Shown here one piece after another: positions 1 through 8,505 of a stretch of DNA of 64,000 nt (the first letter of the stretch is position 1; each line of letters opens with the position of its first letter). A model generated the notes under the pieces. It was given only the letters and a program-made list of their open reading frames with translations, ran no database searches and was not told the DNA's origin. The stretch is from Alistipes sp. Its GTDB lineage: Bacteria > Bacteroidota > Bacteroidia > Bacteroidales > Rikenellaceae. A program made the translations under genes and the position numbers. The stretch spans positions 1 through 64,000 of the forward strand of contig JAFQAN010000002.1 of NCBI GenBank assembly GCA_017416915.1. The letters are read 5' to 3'.

Positions 1-120
1 GTGATAGCGGCGCATCAGCGCCGCCTCAATCATTGGGCTGAATGGAATGTACGCTCAGTACTATCCATCCAGCCCAATCTCTTTATCGGCGGTACTGCTG
101 CACCACTCTGACGCCAAGCT
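1..120. repeat. Dispersed 119-121-bp structured repeat, copy 1
   Basis: This segment starts GTGATAGCGGCGCATC and ends CCACTCTGACGCCAAGCT, and recurs almost unchanged at 23529-23647 and in diverged form at 23655-23775. It contains a short palindrome at about 7-24 (GCGGCG...CGCCGC) and a longer stem at about 32-88 (ATTGGGCTGAATGGA pairing with TCCATCCAGCCCAAT, with a G-T or mismatch position). Short ORFs through it are not conserved between copies, so I regard it as non-coding. The copy may extend upstream of the window. Confidence 0.85.
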
Positions 121-343
121 GCCCCGCGCGGCTGAGAACGACTGGGAACGACTGAGAAAGACTGTGTTTTTTTTGCGGGACTTCGGGACTTCGGGACGAC
201 GGGATATTGCGGGCGATGCCCGCGTTTTTTTTGCAGTCTCGTCGTCTCGTTGTCTCGTCGTCTCGTCGTCCCGTCGTCTCGTCGTCCCGCAGTCCTGTGG
301 TCTTGTTGGCGCGCCTCCCAGTCTTTCCCAGTCAATCGCGCGC
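121..343. repeat. Low-complexity hairpin element attached to repeat copy 1
   Basis: The element has degenerate inverted ends: GACTGGGAACGACTGAGAAAG on the left (about 138-158) against CCCAGTCTTTCCCAGTC on the right (about 318-334), with GCGCGC outside both arms. Its interior is built from GTCTCGTC/GTCCCGTC-type units on the right (about 236-300), which complement CGGGAC units on the left (about 175-205). It could fold into one long imperfect hairpin. The same composition recurs at 23776-24034. I see no gene in it. Confidence 0.75.
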
Positions 344-363
344 TACCACTCCTCACCAATAGT

Positions 364-399
364 ATAGGGGCCGACAAAATCACTTTTGTCAGCCCCTAT
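364..399. terminator. Bidirectional-looking terminator hairpin
   Basis: A 16-bp inverted repeat (ATAGGGGCCGACAAAA / TTTTGTCAGCCCCTAT, one C-A mismatch) has a 4-nt loop and A/T-rich flanks. It lies 24 nt beyond the stop of the minus-strand 94-aa gene and probably terminates it. Confidence 0.7.
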
Positions 400-422
400 T
401 TTACACAATGGTCGTTGATAGA

Positions 423-707
423 CTACTTGTTGCAAACCTCGCTAAGATCTGCAAACAGTGCCTCGTAGCTTGCTACCATATCGCGGCGCAATGCTGCGTA
501 GTGCTTCTTCGTAAGTGAGCGATTCTTAGGCTCAGCAGGGTTGTTTGCCTTGCAGTAGAGGGCGTTGCGAAGCTCTACGCTCTTCTGCATAAGGTCCACA
601 ATTTGCTCCTCCTTGTTGGGCTGCATAAATGCTGCCATCTCGCAATCGAAAACAAACTCCTCCAAGCGGTAGTCAATCTCCTTCTTTAATACTCGTAAAT
701 TTGCCAT
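423..707 (-). CDS. Hypothetical 94-aa charged helical protein
   Basis: This is a small, highly charged, probably all-helical soluble protein with no signal peptide and no motif I can name. It looks like the short conserved hypothetical proteins found across Bacteroidales, but I assign no function. The reading frame is supported by a well-formed promoter upstream (739-770 on the minus strand) and by the terminator hairpin just past its stop. It stands as a single-gene unit between the repeat element and the OmpA-like gene. Confidence 0.75.
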   Translation of the reverse strand: MANLRVLKKEIDYRLEEFVFDCEMAAFMQPNKEEQIVDLMQKSVELRNALYCKANNPAEPKNRSLTKKHYAALRRDMVASYEALFADLSEVCNK

Positions 708-738
708 AATTATATCGTTTTATAGTTTTTGCCAAATG

Positions 739-770
739 CAAAGATAACAAAACGATTTGTTATATGCAAA
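739..770 (-). promoter_or_regulatory. Bacteroidota-type promoter of the 94-aa gene
   Basis: Read on the minus strand there is TTTG (770-767), a 20-nt spacer and TATCTTTG (746-739). This matches the TTTG/TAnnTTTG consensus of Bacteroidota primary-sigma promoters. The start codon of the 94-aa gene lies about 32 nt downstream. Confidence 0.75.
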
Positions 771-793
771 TTTTTATGTAACAATAACTGCCT

Positions 794-1612
794 CTACTGG
801 TTGCTATACCCCTCCGACGCTGCGCCGAGGTCGATAATTACGCCGTCCCACTCGTTCACAACCTCTACCTTGTGTCGGCGGTGGCGTGGCTTCTCGATGA
901 CGGTCTCTTCGACGATGATAATCTCTGGCTCTTCGGGGCTATACTCGCGGCTGTCGCTTAGCTGATCCTCGGTATAGGTTATCTCGACGGTAGTGCGGCG
1001 CATATCGGGTAGCACATCGTGCGTAAGGTATTGCCACGCTGCGGTCTGGTGTTTTAGGCGGTTGTCTATGACCATAGGTGCTTCGTTAGCATTTACTATG
1101 CGCACCAACTCGTTGCGGTTTTGCAGCGACGAGTGTTCGATAGCGTCGGTAGTGGCGCTCCACGGCTCGACGTGCGATGTTACGGCGACGTTATACTTCG
1201 TGCCGAGTTTGTAGCGCTCGTTGATAAGGCGGCTTAGCTGCTGTGCGCGCTTACGAGCCAACTCACTATTATAAGGTATAGTGCCGTCGGGTGAGGCGTA
1301 GCCCGTGATGCTGATGCGCTTGATATGGCGTAGCGTGTCGCGTTGCAGCTCTGCAAAGAAGCTGTCTAAGCGTTTGAGCGTCTTGCTATTGTCCTCGTAT
1401 CCTGCCGCCATATCTGCCTGGTTTACTGCGTAAAAGATGTCGTACTCGACGGTGTGCGGGTTATCATCGGCAACGACCCAGCGACGTATGATGTAGTCGC
1501 CCTCGCGCCACTCCTTAACCAAGGTGTTGTGGTTGTTGCTCTGTGCTGTGGCACTACCGACGGCTGCGCCAAAGAGGATGCACAGGGCAATGAATAGTTG
1601 TTTTGCTCTCAT
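794..1612 (-). CDS. OmpA-like domain envelope protein with signal peptide
   Basis: The 272-aa protein opens with a Sec signal peptide (residues 1-23, ending AVGSATAQ). The middle (about 85-140) has the OmpA/MotB-like pattern ISITGYASPDG followed by NSELARKRAQQLSRLI, which in the family binds peptidoglycan. The C-terminal tail is acidic then Arg/His-rich. A DUF3868-type N-terminal region, as in Bacteroidota proteins linked to fimbriae, is possible but not certain. Periplasmic location attached to the cell wall is inferred. It is divergent from ispE and appears monocistronic. Confidence 0.7.
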   Translation of the reverse strand: MRAKQLFIALCILFGAAVGSATAQSNNHNTLVKEWREGDYIIRRWVVADDNPHTVEYDIFYAVNQADMAAGYEDNSKTLKRLDSFFAELQRDTLRHIKRISITGYASPDGTIPYNSELARKRAQQLSRLINERYKLGTKYNVAVTSHVEPWSATTDAIEHSSLQNRNELVRIVNANEAPMVIDNRLKHQTAAWQYLTHDVLPDMRRTTVEITYTEDQLSDSREYSPEEPEIIIVEETVIEKPRHRRHKVEVVNEWDGVIIDLGAASEGYSNQ

Positions 1613-1716
1613 AGTCGTAAAATTTTTAGTTCTCTGCGGTGTAAATCAATAACTGTACCTCGACAAATGCAGAAAACCAAAAAAAATGTCTATCTTTACG
1701 CTAAAATATCGCTTAT

Positions 1717-2529
1717 ATGACTATTCGTGCCAACTGTAAGATAAATCTCGGACTGCGTGTTGTCAGTCGTCGAGAGGATGGCTACCACGAGCTGCAAACC
1801 GTGATGCTCCCCGTAAAATCGCTCTACGACGTTGTCAAGGTAGAGGCTACGGAGGGTGGTGGCGTGGAGTTCGCGGCAACGGGTATCGCCATAGATTGTC
1901 CTGCGGAGAAGAATCTGATGGTGCGCGCTGCACGTCTTATGCAGCAACGCTACGATGTGGGTGGTGTGAGCCTTACACTCGACAAGCGGGTCCCCTTTGG
2001 TGCGGGTCTTGGTGGTGGCTCGTCGGATGCTACGGCGGTGATTGTTGCAATGAATGACATCTTCTCGCTCGCCCTAAGCAAGGAGCAGCTGAGCGCCATT
2101 GCTGCCGAGTTGGGCAGCGACACCCCCTTCTTTGTATATAACACGCCACAGTACTGCACAGGACGTGGTGAGATTATGCGCTCGGTGGATGTCGATTTGA
2201 GCGGTTTATGGTTAGTTGTTGTGAAGCCAGAGGAGGGTGTATCTACCGCCGAGGCCTATGCTGGAATACATCCTGCTATGCCCGAAGACGACCTTACGGA
2301 GCTGCTTAAACTGCCCGTTACTATGTGGCGAGAGTGTATAGTAAACGATTTCGAGGAGCATATCTTTCGCGCACATCCACGTCTCGCTGAGATCAAGGCT
2401 TCGCTTTATAGGGCGGGTGCTATATATGCCTCGATGTCTGGCTCTGGCTCAGCGCTATTTGGACTCTTTGCCGAGCGTCCCGAGATTGAAGTTGCCGACG
2501 GCGAGTTCTTGCACGTCGAGAGGTGTTAA
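1717..2529 (+). CDS. ispE: 4-diphosphocytidyl-2-C-methyl-D-erythritol kinase
   Basis: IspE phosphorylates CDP-methylerythritol with ATP in the non-mevalonate isoprenoid pathway. The 270-aa protein has the N-terminal kinase strand (ANCKINLGL), the GHMP ATP-binding loop PFGAGLGGGSSDA at about 89-101, and the C-terminal glycine-rich motif SMSGSGSALFG near 243-253. Length fits the family. A TATCTTTA element about 30 nt upstream may be its promoter -7 box. The gene stands alone and converges on the metallopeptidase gene with a 9-nt gap. Confidence 0.93.
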   Translation: MTIRANCKINLGLRVVSRREDGYHELQTVMLPVKSLYDVVKVEATEGGGVEFAATGIAIDCPAEKNLMVRAARLMQQRYDVGGVSLTLDKRVPFGAGLGGGSSDATAVIVAMNDIFSLALSKEQLSAIAAELGSDTPFFVYNTPQYCTGRGEIMRSVDVDLSGLWLVVVKPEEGVSTAEAYAGIHPAMPEDDLTELLKLPVTMWRECIVNDFEEHIFRAHPRLAEIKASLYRAGAIYASMSGSGSALFGLFAERPEIEVADGEFLHVERC

Positions 2530-2538
2530 ATAGTATGC

Positions 2539-3108
2539 TTACTCCACGATGCGTGGAATACGATAGCTCTTCAACTCGCGGTTGAGGAGCTTTTCTTGTT
2601 GCGCTGTGCAGCTGTTGAGCAACGAGTGGAATGCCTCCGAGTGGTTATGGTGTCGGGTGTGGCACAGCTCGTGCAGAATGATAAATTCGCGTAGGTGCAT
2701 CGGCAGAAGCATCACGAACAGCGATAGCGATATGCCGTTTCGTGCGCTGCACGACCCCCAGCGTGTGTGCGCCGAGGATATGCGTAGCGAGGTGTATGTG
2801 AAGCCATAGTCGCGGGCTATGCGTTCCACAAGCGCGGGCAGTGTGGCGTGTGCCTCGCGGCGTAGCTGCTCCACAGCCTCGCGGCTGATGGTAGGTAGTG
2901 TGGGTTGCCGCTCCTCGATACGCCGACGTGTAGCCTTAACCCAAGCCTCCTTGCGCTCCAAGAAGTCGAGGGCGCGGCGTCGCGACACGAAGAGTGGATA
3001 GCTAAGGCGTATAGTGCCGTTGGCGCGTACCAAAATACGAATGGAGCGTGAACGCATTGAGCGTACACACTCCACCTTACCTAATGTATTATGTTCGATG
3101 ATGGTCAT
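2539..3108 (-). CDS. YgjP-type zinc metallopeptidase-like protein
   Basis: The 189-aa protein carries the zinc-binding HELCH motif at about 146-150, followed by H-x-H residues, and the TRWGSCS motif at about 115-121. Both are diagnostic of the YgjP/DUF45 (SprT-related) family. The physiological substrate of this family is not settled. It is somewhat shorter than the usual ~230 aa. It is the last gene of a minus-strand run after rlmB (12-nt gap), so co-transcription is likely. Confidence 0.85.
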   Translation of the reverse strand: MTIIEHNTLGKVECVRSMRSRSIRILVRANGTIRLSYPLFVSRRRALDFLERKEAWVKATRRRIEERQPTLPTISREAVEQLRREAHATLPALVERIARDYGFTYTSLRISSAHTRWGSCSARNGISLSLFVMLLPMHLREFIILHELCHTRHHNHSEAFHSLLNSCTAQQEKLLNRELKSYRIPRIVE

Positions 3109-3120
3109 CGAGAGTGTCGC

Positions 3121-3852
3121 TTACTCGCCTATGCGTTGGCGCACAACCTCGAAGAGCATTATCGCCGCTGCTGCCGACACGTTGAGCGACTCGGTATGTC
3201 CAATAAGCGGAATGGCAAGTTGCTCGTCGCAAAGTTTGAGTACCTCCTTTGATATGCCCTTATCCTCGGCACCCATAACGATAGCCGTGGGCTTGCGGAA
3301 GTCGGCATCGTAGAGTAGCTTGCGGCTCTTCTCAGTGGCTGCCACAACCTGAAAGCCCTCTGCCTGCAACGCTTTGAGAGTGTTGCGTATAGAGCCTACG
3401 CGGCATACGGGAATGTTGTTCAGCGCACCCGCCGATGAGCGTATGGCGTCGGCATTCACGGGGGCCGAGTTTTTCAGCGGTGTGATAAGCCCGTGCGCAC
3501 CAGCACACTCTGCCGAGCGGGCGATGCCGCCGAAGTTGCGCACGTCGGTAACGCCGTCGAAGACCACGACCAACGGGGTCTCGTCCTCGGGAACACGCTC
3601 CAAGATGTCGTTAAGTTCGACATACTCAATAGCCGCCATCTGTGCTACGACGCCCTGATGGTTGCCACGGGTGAGGCGGTTGAGCTTCTCGATAGGTACC
3701 TCCTGCCAACGCAGGTGGTGGCGCATCATAAGGTCTTTGAGGTCGAGCATAAGCTGACCCTCTGCACCCTTCTTTATATATATGCGCTCTATCTGTCGGC
3801 GAGCCTCGATAGCCTCGGCAACGGGGCGTATGCCAAAAATAATGTTCTCCAT
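3121..3852 (-). CDS. rlmB: 23S rRNA 2'-O-methyltransferase RlmB family
   Basis: This is a SPOUT-family RNA 2'-O-ribose methyltransferase; RlmB modifies G2251 in the 23S rRNA P loop. The 243-aa protein has the N-terminal substrate-binding domain (IFGIRPVAEAI) and the C-terminal knot with DVRNFGGIARSAE (about 103-115), MGAEDKGIS (about 194-202) and IPLIGHTESLNVSAAAAI (about 214-231). It lies between the DUF2795 gene (31 nt upstream) and the metallopeptidase gene (12 nt downstream), suggesting a three-gene operon. Confidence 0.9.
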   Translation of the reverse strand: MENIIFGIRPVAEAIEARRQIERIYIKKGAEGQLMLDLKDLMMRHHLRWQEVPIEKLNRLTRGNHQGVVAQMAAIEYVELNDILERVPEDETPLVVVFDGVTDVRNFGGIARSAECAGAHGLITPLKNSAPVNADAIRSSAGALNNIPVCRVGSIRNTLKALQAEGFQVVAATEKSRKLLYDADFRKPTAIVMGAEDKGISKEVLKLCDEQLAIPLIGHTESLNVSAAAAIMLFEVVRQRIGE

Positions 3853-3883
3853 CTTGGTAGGTTTTCGGCTCTAAGATTATTGC

Positions 3884-4105
3884 CTAATACTCGTCCTCGT
3901 TGAATAGGAAGTCATCTTTCGAGGGGTAGTCAGGCCATATATCCTCGATAGACTCGTAGATATCGCCCTCGTCCTCAATCTCCTGTAAATTCTCCAACAC
4001 TTCCAGAGGTGCGCCCGAACGTACGGCGTAGTCGATAAGCTCCTCTTTTGTTGCGGGCCACGGTGCATCCTCCAATTTCGATGCAAGCTCTAATGTCCAA
4101 TACAT
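3884..4105 (-). CDS. DUF2795-family small acidic protein
   Basis: The 73-aa, strongly acidic protein matches the DUF2795 pattern: ELASKLEDAPWPATKEELIDYA, where a small helical domain precedes an acidic tail. The function of the family is unknown. It appears to be the first gene of a run with rlmB and the YgjP-like gene. The second overlapping frame (3877-4086) is a shadow because it lacks this recognisable domain. Confidence 0.8.
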   Translation of the reverse strand: MYWTLELASKLEDAPWPATKEELIDYAVRSGAPLEVLENLQEIEDEGDIYESIEDIWPDYPSKDDFLFNEDEY

Positions 4106-4234
4106 ATCCCTTAATCTTTTATTGTTAGTTTCACGCTATTGCGATTTGGAACGCAAAGGTATAAAATAATTTTATATATCCAACAAAAACTCAAAAGAAA
4201 TGTTTTGATGCTCAACTCTTTCGCTCGTAGCTAT

Positions 4235-4786
4235 TTAAGGTATCCACAACACCTCCTCGACCTTGAAACGCTCCGTAAGCACTCTGCCGAGGGTGTATAG
4301 GTAGTCCGAGAGGCGGTTTAGATACTTCGTTGCGCTGCTGTTTGCCGCCACCTCGTCCGTGGCACGTAGTGCGGCGCGCTCGGCACGACGACATACGGTG
4401 CGGCATACGTGGCATAGCGAGCAGGCGACGTGTCCGCCAGGAATGGTGAACTTCGTGATAGGCTTTATCTCTGCCTGCATACGATCTATCGAACGCTCCA
4501 ATTGGGCGATATGCTCCTCGTCGATAGGCTTTACCTTATCTTCGCCACCGCGACCTACGGCAAGTAGTGCCGCTACGCTCATCAGGCGGCACTCGATGGT
4601 GCGCAGCTCCTCGACAAGCTCTTGGGTATTCTGCTCCGTGGCGATGCGGTCTGCGAGAAGGGCGATGAACGAGGTAAGCTCATCGACCGTGCCGTATGCC
4701 TCGACGCGAAGGTCGTACTTCTTGACGCGCTCACCGCCTATAAGCGATGTAGTGCCGTCGTCTCCTGTGCGTGTGTATATCTTCAT
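4235..4786 (-). CDS. Cob(I)yrinic acid a,c-diamide adenosyltransferase, PduO type
   Basis: The enzyme transfers the adenosyl group of ATP to Co(I) corrinoids to make adenosylcobalamin. The 183-aa protein has the PduO-type N-terminal ATP motif YTRTGDDGTTSL with GGERVKK (residues 4-23) and the ATP/cobalamin residues of RRAERAALR (about 132-140) followed by LNRLSDYLY. Length fits the family. It stands alone, with no cobalamin riboswitch that I can recognise upstream. Confidence 0.9.
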   Translation of the reverse strand: MKIYTRTGDDGTTSLIGGERVKKYDLRVEAYGTVDELTSFIALLADRIATEQNTQELVEELRTIECRLMSVAALLAVGRGGEDKVKPIDEEHIAQLERSIDRMQAEIKPITKFTIPGGHVACSLCHVCRTVCRRAERAALRATDEVAANSSATKYLNRLSDYLYTLGRVLTERFKVEEVLWIP

Positions 4787-4863
4787 TGACTTGGATATTA
4801 TTGCCTACTTATTATAACGCAGCAACCTAATATATCGAGATATAATAATCCTAATTATCGACG

Positions 4864-5526
4864 TTAAATTTCATCAATCGTCCATTTGACTGGGTTATCG
4901 AATATTTTGCCATCTTCCACCTTGAACGTTATTTCGCCTGTTTCGGGGTCCTTAACCTCAAATTCAAACTCCAAATCTATTGCGTTATCAGATTGATAAG
5001 TGCTGTTGATGTCGATTCTTGTAAACTTAATCCAACCAAATGTGGACCTCTGAAAATCCATAGCACCCCACATCGCAATACTAGAATTATACATTGGGTT
5101 ATAAAGGTTTGGCACAACTACACCATCGCTCGTATCAATACCATTTACATCACCAAAATAATATTTTTCGCCCTCTACAAGTGGAATATCCTGAAGAAAA
5201 AGGTTAAAACCTATATAAACGTGAAGTGTAGAATTATCGTTAATGCGTATTGGAACATTTTCTCGCTGAAGTTTGAATGTTGTTATGACATCTTCATAAG
5301 GAGTCTCTTCGTACACTCTGGCTGACAAGGTGTCTCCTCTAACTGGATTAAATTGATATTCTGTATAGGTTGAGATAAAAGTATCATCAAACCCCCATTC
5401 ATCATAGGTTAATTTCATCTCTATAAAATACTTTGTAGAATCTATGATGCCCAGTTCTTTTAATTTATCGCACGACGTTAATACACAAGAAAAAGCGACC
5501 ACCAATACTGTAATAATCTTTTTCAT
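4864..5526 (-). CDS. Hypothetical lipoprotein
   Basis: The 220-aa protein starts with a type II signal peptide and lipobox (MKKIITVLVVAFSCVLTSC, Cys19), so it is probably an outer- or inner-membrane lipoprotein. The rest is rich in aromatic and acidic residues, as in beta-rich surface lipoproteins. I do not recognise a named domain. Its base composition is visibly more AT-rich than its neighbours, which may indicate recent acquisition. Confidence 0.75.
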   Translation of the reverse strand: MKKIITVLVVAFSCVLTSCDKLKELGIIDSTKYFIEMKLTYDEWGFDDTFISTYTEYQFNPVRGDTLSARVYEETPYEDVITTFKLQRENVPIRINDNSTLHVYIGFNLFLQDIPLVEGEKYYFGDVNGIDTSDGVVVPNLYNPMYNSSIAMWGAMDFQRSTFGWIKFTRIDINSTYQSDNAIDLEFEFEVKDPETGEITFKVEDGKIFDNPVKWTIDEI

Positions 5527-5659
5527 AACCTATCTGCTATATTTTAATTAGACAATAAATATTTTTACAACAAATATATGAATATTATCTCTTTTTTGCA
5601 AATTGAAGCGGCACATTTTGTTATGAGTGCCCTTATCTACCTACATAGACGACTACTTA

Positions 5660-6169
5660 TTATAGTCTAAATCGTTGCTTGGGCAGATGGTTGTTGAAAA
5701 TCAGTATATAGCCACGATTATCTACCGTTGTCGAGGGGTGTTCCTCGACAATTTGGCAACACTCTACCCAGCGCTCGGCAGTGTAGTAGGGGCTAATGAT
5801 ACATAGCGTAGCTCCCGCCTCACGACAGCGTGTGTTGTACTCGGCGAGTTGCTCCGCCGAGGTGTTGAGTGTGAGTATCGTGTATTGGCTGTCGAAGGCA
5901 TCTATCGCCCACGACGAGTAGTCGCAGTGCAGGGCGAGGTTGTGTAGCTGTCGGGCGCGCTTTCGAGCTATGCCACGCTCGACGAGCGCGTCGTAGAGAC
6001 GGCTGTTGTCGCCGTGTAGCTTCGACGACATAAATACCTGGCGCACTATCGAGTAGATGTATGGCGAGTGTACGCCGTGGCCACGAAAGTAGCGCGCACG
6101 ACGCATCCTCGATGGCAGGTGTTTAATGCCGTAGAGTCGCTGTTTGAGTGTTCGTCCCGAGCGTTTCAT
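5660..6169 (-). CDS. Hypothetical protein resembling the N-terminus of a methyltransferase family
   Basis: The 169-aa basic protein has RARYFRGHGVHSPYIYSIV at about 24-42. This resembles the N-terminus of a set of Bacteroidota SAM-dependent methyltransferases (RGFGIHSPF type), but the SAM-binding glycine loop is not present. It may be a shortened or repurposed relative. It follows the BaiN-like gene by only 5 nt, so the two are probably co-transcribed. Function unknown. Confidence 0.65.
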   Translation of the reverse strand: MKRSGRTLKQRLYGIKHLPSRMRRARYFRGHGVHSPYIYSIVRQVFMSSKLHGDNSRLYDALVERGIARKRARQLHNLALHCDYSSWAIDAFDSQYTILTLNTSAEQLAEYNTRCREAGATLCIISPYYTAERWVECCQIVEEHPSTTVDNRGYILIFNNHLPKQRFRL

Positions 6170-6174
6170 ACACC

Positions 6175-7434
6175 CTAATTTTTAGAACCTCCTTTTAGCT
6201 GTCCTGCAAGTCGTCCCGTTGAGAAGGCTATCTGCATATTGTAACCTCCCGTGTTGGCGTCGATGTCGAGTACCTCGCCAGCAAAGTATAAGCCTTTGAC
6301 CTTCAACGACTCCATAGTGTATTTGTTTACCTCGTCGCACGCCACACCACCAGCGGTAACCACGGCGTACTCGAAAGGTGCGTAATCGACAATGGGAAAT
6401 ACCATACCCTTCAATATCTTTACCAGACGAAGCTTCTCCGCCTCGGTAAGTTTTCCTACGTAGGTCTTCGAGTGGAAGTCCACCTCCTTGGCAAGAGGTA
6501 CGACCAACTGCTTGGGTACGAGCTTGCGCAGTAGCTCCGAGAAGAACTCCGATGGCTGCATCTCCGCAATTTCGCGGTCGATACGTGCCAGCAGCGTCTC
6601 CTCGTCAAGGGCGGGTTTAAGGTCGATGACAATCTTAACCCTCTTTTCGTCGATGATGGCATCCACCGCGTCGCGGCTCAGACGAAGTGCCACAGCACCC
6701 TCGATGCCGCGCTCCGAGAAGCCTATCTCGCCAAACTCCTCCTGACAAAGCTCGTTGTCGATATAGAGCTTTGCGCCCACGTTTTTCAGTAGCAGGCCGT
6801 TGAGATATTCGCGCTGGGGGTGCGACGTGCGCAGTGGTGTCAGCGAGGGGCGTACAGGCTCGATGCTGTGTCCCAAGTTCGCTGCGAAGTCGTAGCCATC
6901 GCCCGTAGAGCCTGTCGAGGGGTAGCTCACACCGCCCGTGGCGATGATGATATGCTCCGCCTCCTCGCGGCGCTCGAAGCCACGAGCGTTGATATACTTC
7001 ACGCCCGTAACCCTGCCGTCTAAGGTGGTAATCTCCGTTACGCGCGTCTTGTAGGCTATTTTGACGCCCTTATCCTCGCAGAACTCGACTAACGCATTGG
7101 CAATGTCCCACGCCTTGCCACTGTGCGGGAAGACGCGCTCACCACGCTCAATATCGAGCTTTACGCCGATGCGCTCAAAGAAGCGTATCGTAGCGCGGTT
7201 GTTGAACTCGGCGAATGCCACCGAGAAGAACTCTTGGTTGGTGCGTACCTTCTCCAAGAACTCCTCCGCAGGGCGGGCATTTGTGAGGTTGCAGCGACCC
7301 TTACCCGTGATGCGAATCTTGCGTCCCGCCTTCTCCATCTTCTCGATAAGCAGTACCTGACGACCGCTCATCGCTGCCGTACCTGCCGCCATAAGTCCTG
7401 CGGCACCTGCGCCAATAACTATTACGTCGTACAT
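6175..7434 (-). CDS. HI0933/BaiN-like FAD-dependent oxidoreductase
   Basis: The 419-aa flavoprotein has an N-terminal Rossmann FAD motif (VIVIGAGAAGLMAAGTAAMSG, residues 4-24) and the family signature GKGRCNLTN near 44-52. A C-terminal FAD-contact segment, GLYFAGEVLDIDANTGGYNM, lies near 383-402. Members are cytosolic reductases of mostly unknown substrate; the name BaiN comes from bile-acid work and should not be taken as the activity here. It heads a two-gene unit with the 169-aa protein. Confidence 0.88.
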   Translation of the reverse strand: MYDVIVIGAGAAGLMAAGTAAMSGRQVLLIEKMEKAGRKIRITGKGRCNLTNARPAEEFLEKVRTNQEFFSVAFAEFNNRATIRFFERIGVKLDIERGERVFPHSGKAWDIANALVEFCEDKGVKIAYKTRVTEITTLDGRVTGVKYINARGFERREEAEHIIIATGGVSYPSTGSTGDGYDFAANLGHSIEPVRPSLTPLRTSHPQREYLNGLLLKNVGAKLYIDNELCQEEFGEIGFSERGIEGAVALRLSRDAVDAIIDEKRVKIVIDLKPALDEETLLARIDREIAEMQPSEFFSELLRKLVPKQLVVPLAKEVDFHSKTYVGKLTEAEKLRLVKILKGMVFPIVDYAPFEYAVVTAGGVACDEVNKYTMESLKVKGLYFAGEVLDIDANTGGYNMQIAFSTGRLAGQLKGGSKN

Positions 7435-7504
7435 ATTCGGTTGTCCTATTTATTGCTTGGTTGCGAAGTACAAATATACGAAAAAAATACGAATTATACC
7501 CTTT

Positions 7505-8503
7505 TTACTCGACCTCTTTTAGTTTGGAACGCTGTGCGTCGAAGAGTACGTGGTCGCGGCGTGTGCCTCGATACTTCGTTCGGTAGTCGGTTATCCAGGT
7601 TTCGAAGTCGCGCTTACCCTCGTGCAGTTTAATCACCCTCACGCCACTATATAGCGAGTTATATACCGTCTGGTCGCCCGAGAAGTGTCCATAGCTAAGG
7701 GCTATGCCATTGTAGGGTACGATATAGTCGTTGTTGTGGTCGTGTCCGACAAATGTAGCCACCACGTCGCCCGCCTCTTTCATCGCTGCGTACATACCCG
7801 TATTTATCTCTGGGGCGCACTCCTTCTCCTCGCGACTACCTACCAGCTGCTCCTTTGCCGCATCTGCCGCCATCTTATACTCGGGCAGCGGTATGTGGAA
7901 AAAGGCGTATGCGGGTAGCGGCTTGCCACCGTTCTGCTCGGTGTAGCGGCGGCTTGTCGAGCGATACCACTCTATCTGCTCGAAGCCTATCCATCCGTAG
8001 CCGTTAATACCGTCGATTGTCGAGTAGTCGTTCGAGTCGAGGCAGTAGAGTAGTGCTGCGGGATGCTTGCCGTCGGACGACATAACCTCCAAGACGATGT
8101 CGTCTAACCTACCTGCCGTCGCGCTATTTAGCGAGTTGGGGTAGTTGCAGATGATTCTCGCCAACTCTTCGGCGGATAGGTCCTCCTCGCGGTCGTGGTT
8201 TCCTAAGACCACCACAAACGGTATGTTTGCCTCCGCCGTGGGTGCGAGAATTGCGCGCCAGCCCTTCACGGCAGGCTCACCTGTTACCACGTCGCCCGTG
8301 AAGATTACCACGTCGGGCTGCTCTGTTTGTATTATCCAGCGTAGGCGCTCTACGGTTTTGCGCATCTCCTCCTCGCAGTCTTGGCGCACGTGAGCATCGG
8401 TAAACTGCACAATCTTAAACTCCTTGTTGGCGTTGAAGCGCAGTTGTGCCGATGTGGTCGCCACGACCATCATAAGTAGCAGAAGTGTAACGAGGCGTCG
8501 CAT
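7505..8503 (-). CDS. Secreted calcineurin-like metallophosphoesterase
   Basis: The 332-aa protein has a Sec signal peptide (residues 1-19, ending TTSAQ) and the full metallophosphoesterase motif set: FTDAH (DxH, about 34-38), FTGDVVTG (GDxx, about 65-72), LGNHDRE (about 97-103) and FVGHDHNND (GHDH, about 250-258). It is probably periplasmic and hydrolyses a phosphoester, substrate unknown. It follows the nitroreductase gene by 2 nt, implying translational coupling in one operon. Confidence 0.88.
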   Translation of the reverse strand: MRRLVTLLLLMMVVATTSAQLRFNANKEFKIVQFTDAHVRQDCEEEMRKTVERLRWIIQTEQPDVVIFTGDVVTGEPAVKGWRAILAPTAEANIPFVVVLGNHDREEDLSAEELARIICNYPNSLNSATAGRLDDIVLEVMSSDGKHPAALLYCLDSNDYSTIDGINGYGWIGFEQIEWYRSTSRRYTEQNGGKPLPAYAFFHIPLPEYKMAADAAKEQLVGSREEKECAPEINTGMYAAMKEAGDVVATFVGHDHNNDYIVPYNGIALSYGHFSGDQTVYNSLYSGVRVIKLHEGKRDFETWITDYRTKYRGTRRDHVLFDAQRSKLKEVE

Positions 8504-8505
8504 AG

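Noticed and set aside
236..300. CRISPR-like tandem repeats
   Set aside because: Units are about 5-8 bp and continuous, with no unique spacers and no cas genes; this is low-complexity sequence.
30..383. 117-aa minus-strand and 106-aa plus-strand frames over the repeat
   Set aside because: Composition follows the repeat units, the frames are not conserved in the second copy, and there is no recognisable domain.
4106..4234. Cobalamin riboswitch near the adenosyltransferase gene
   Set aside because: The region is downstream of the adenosyltransferase stop and short; no B12-box-like motif is visible there or upstream at 4787-4863.
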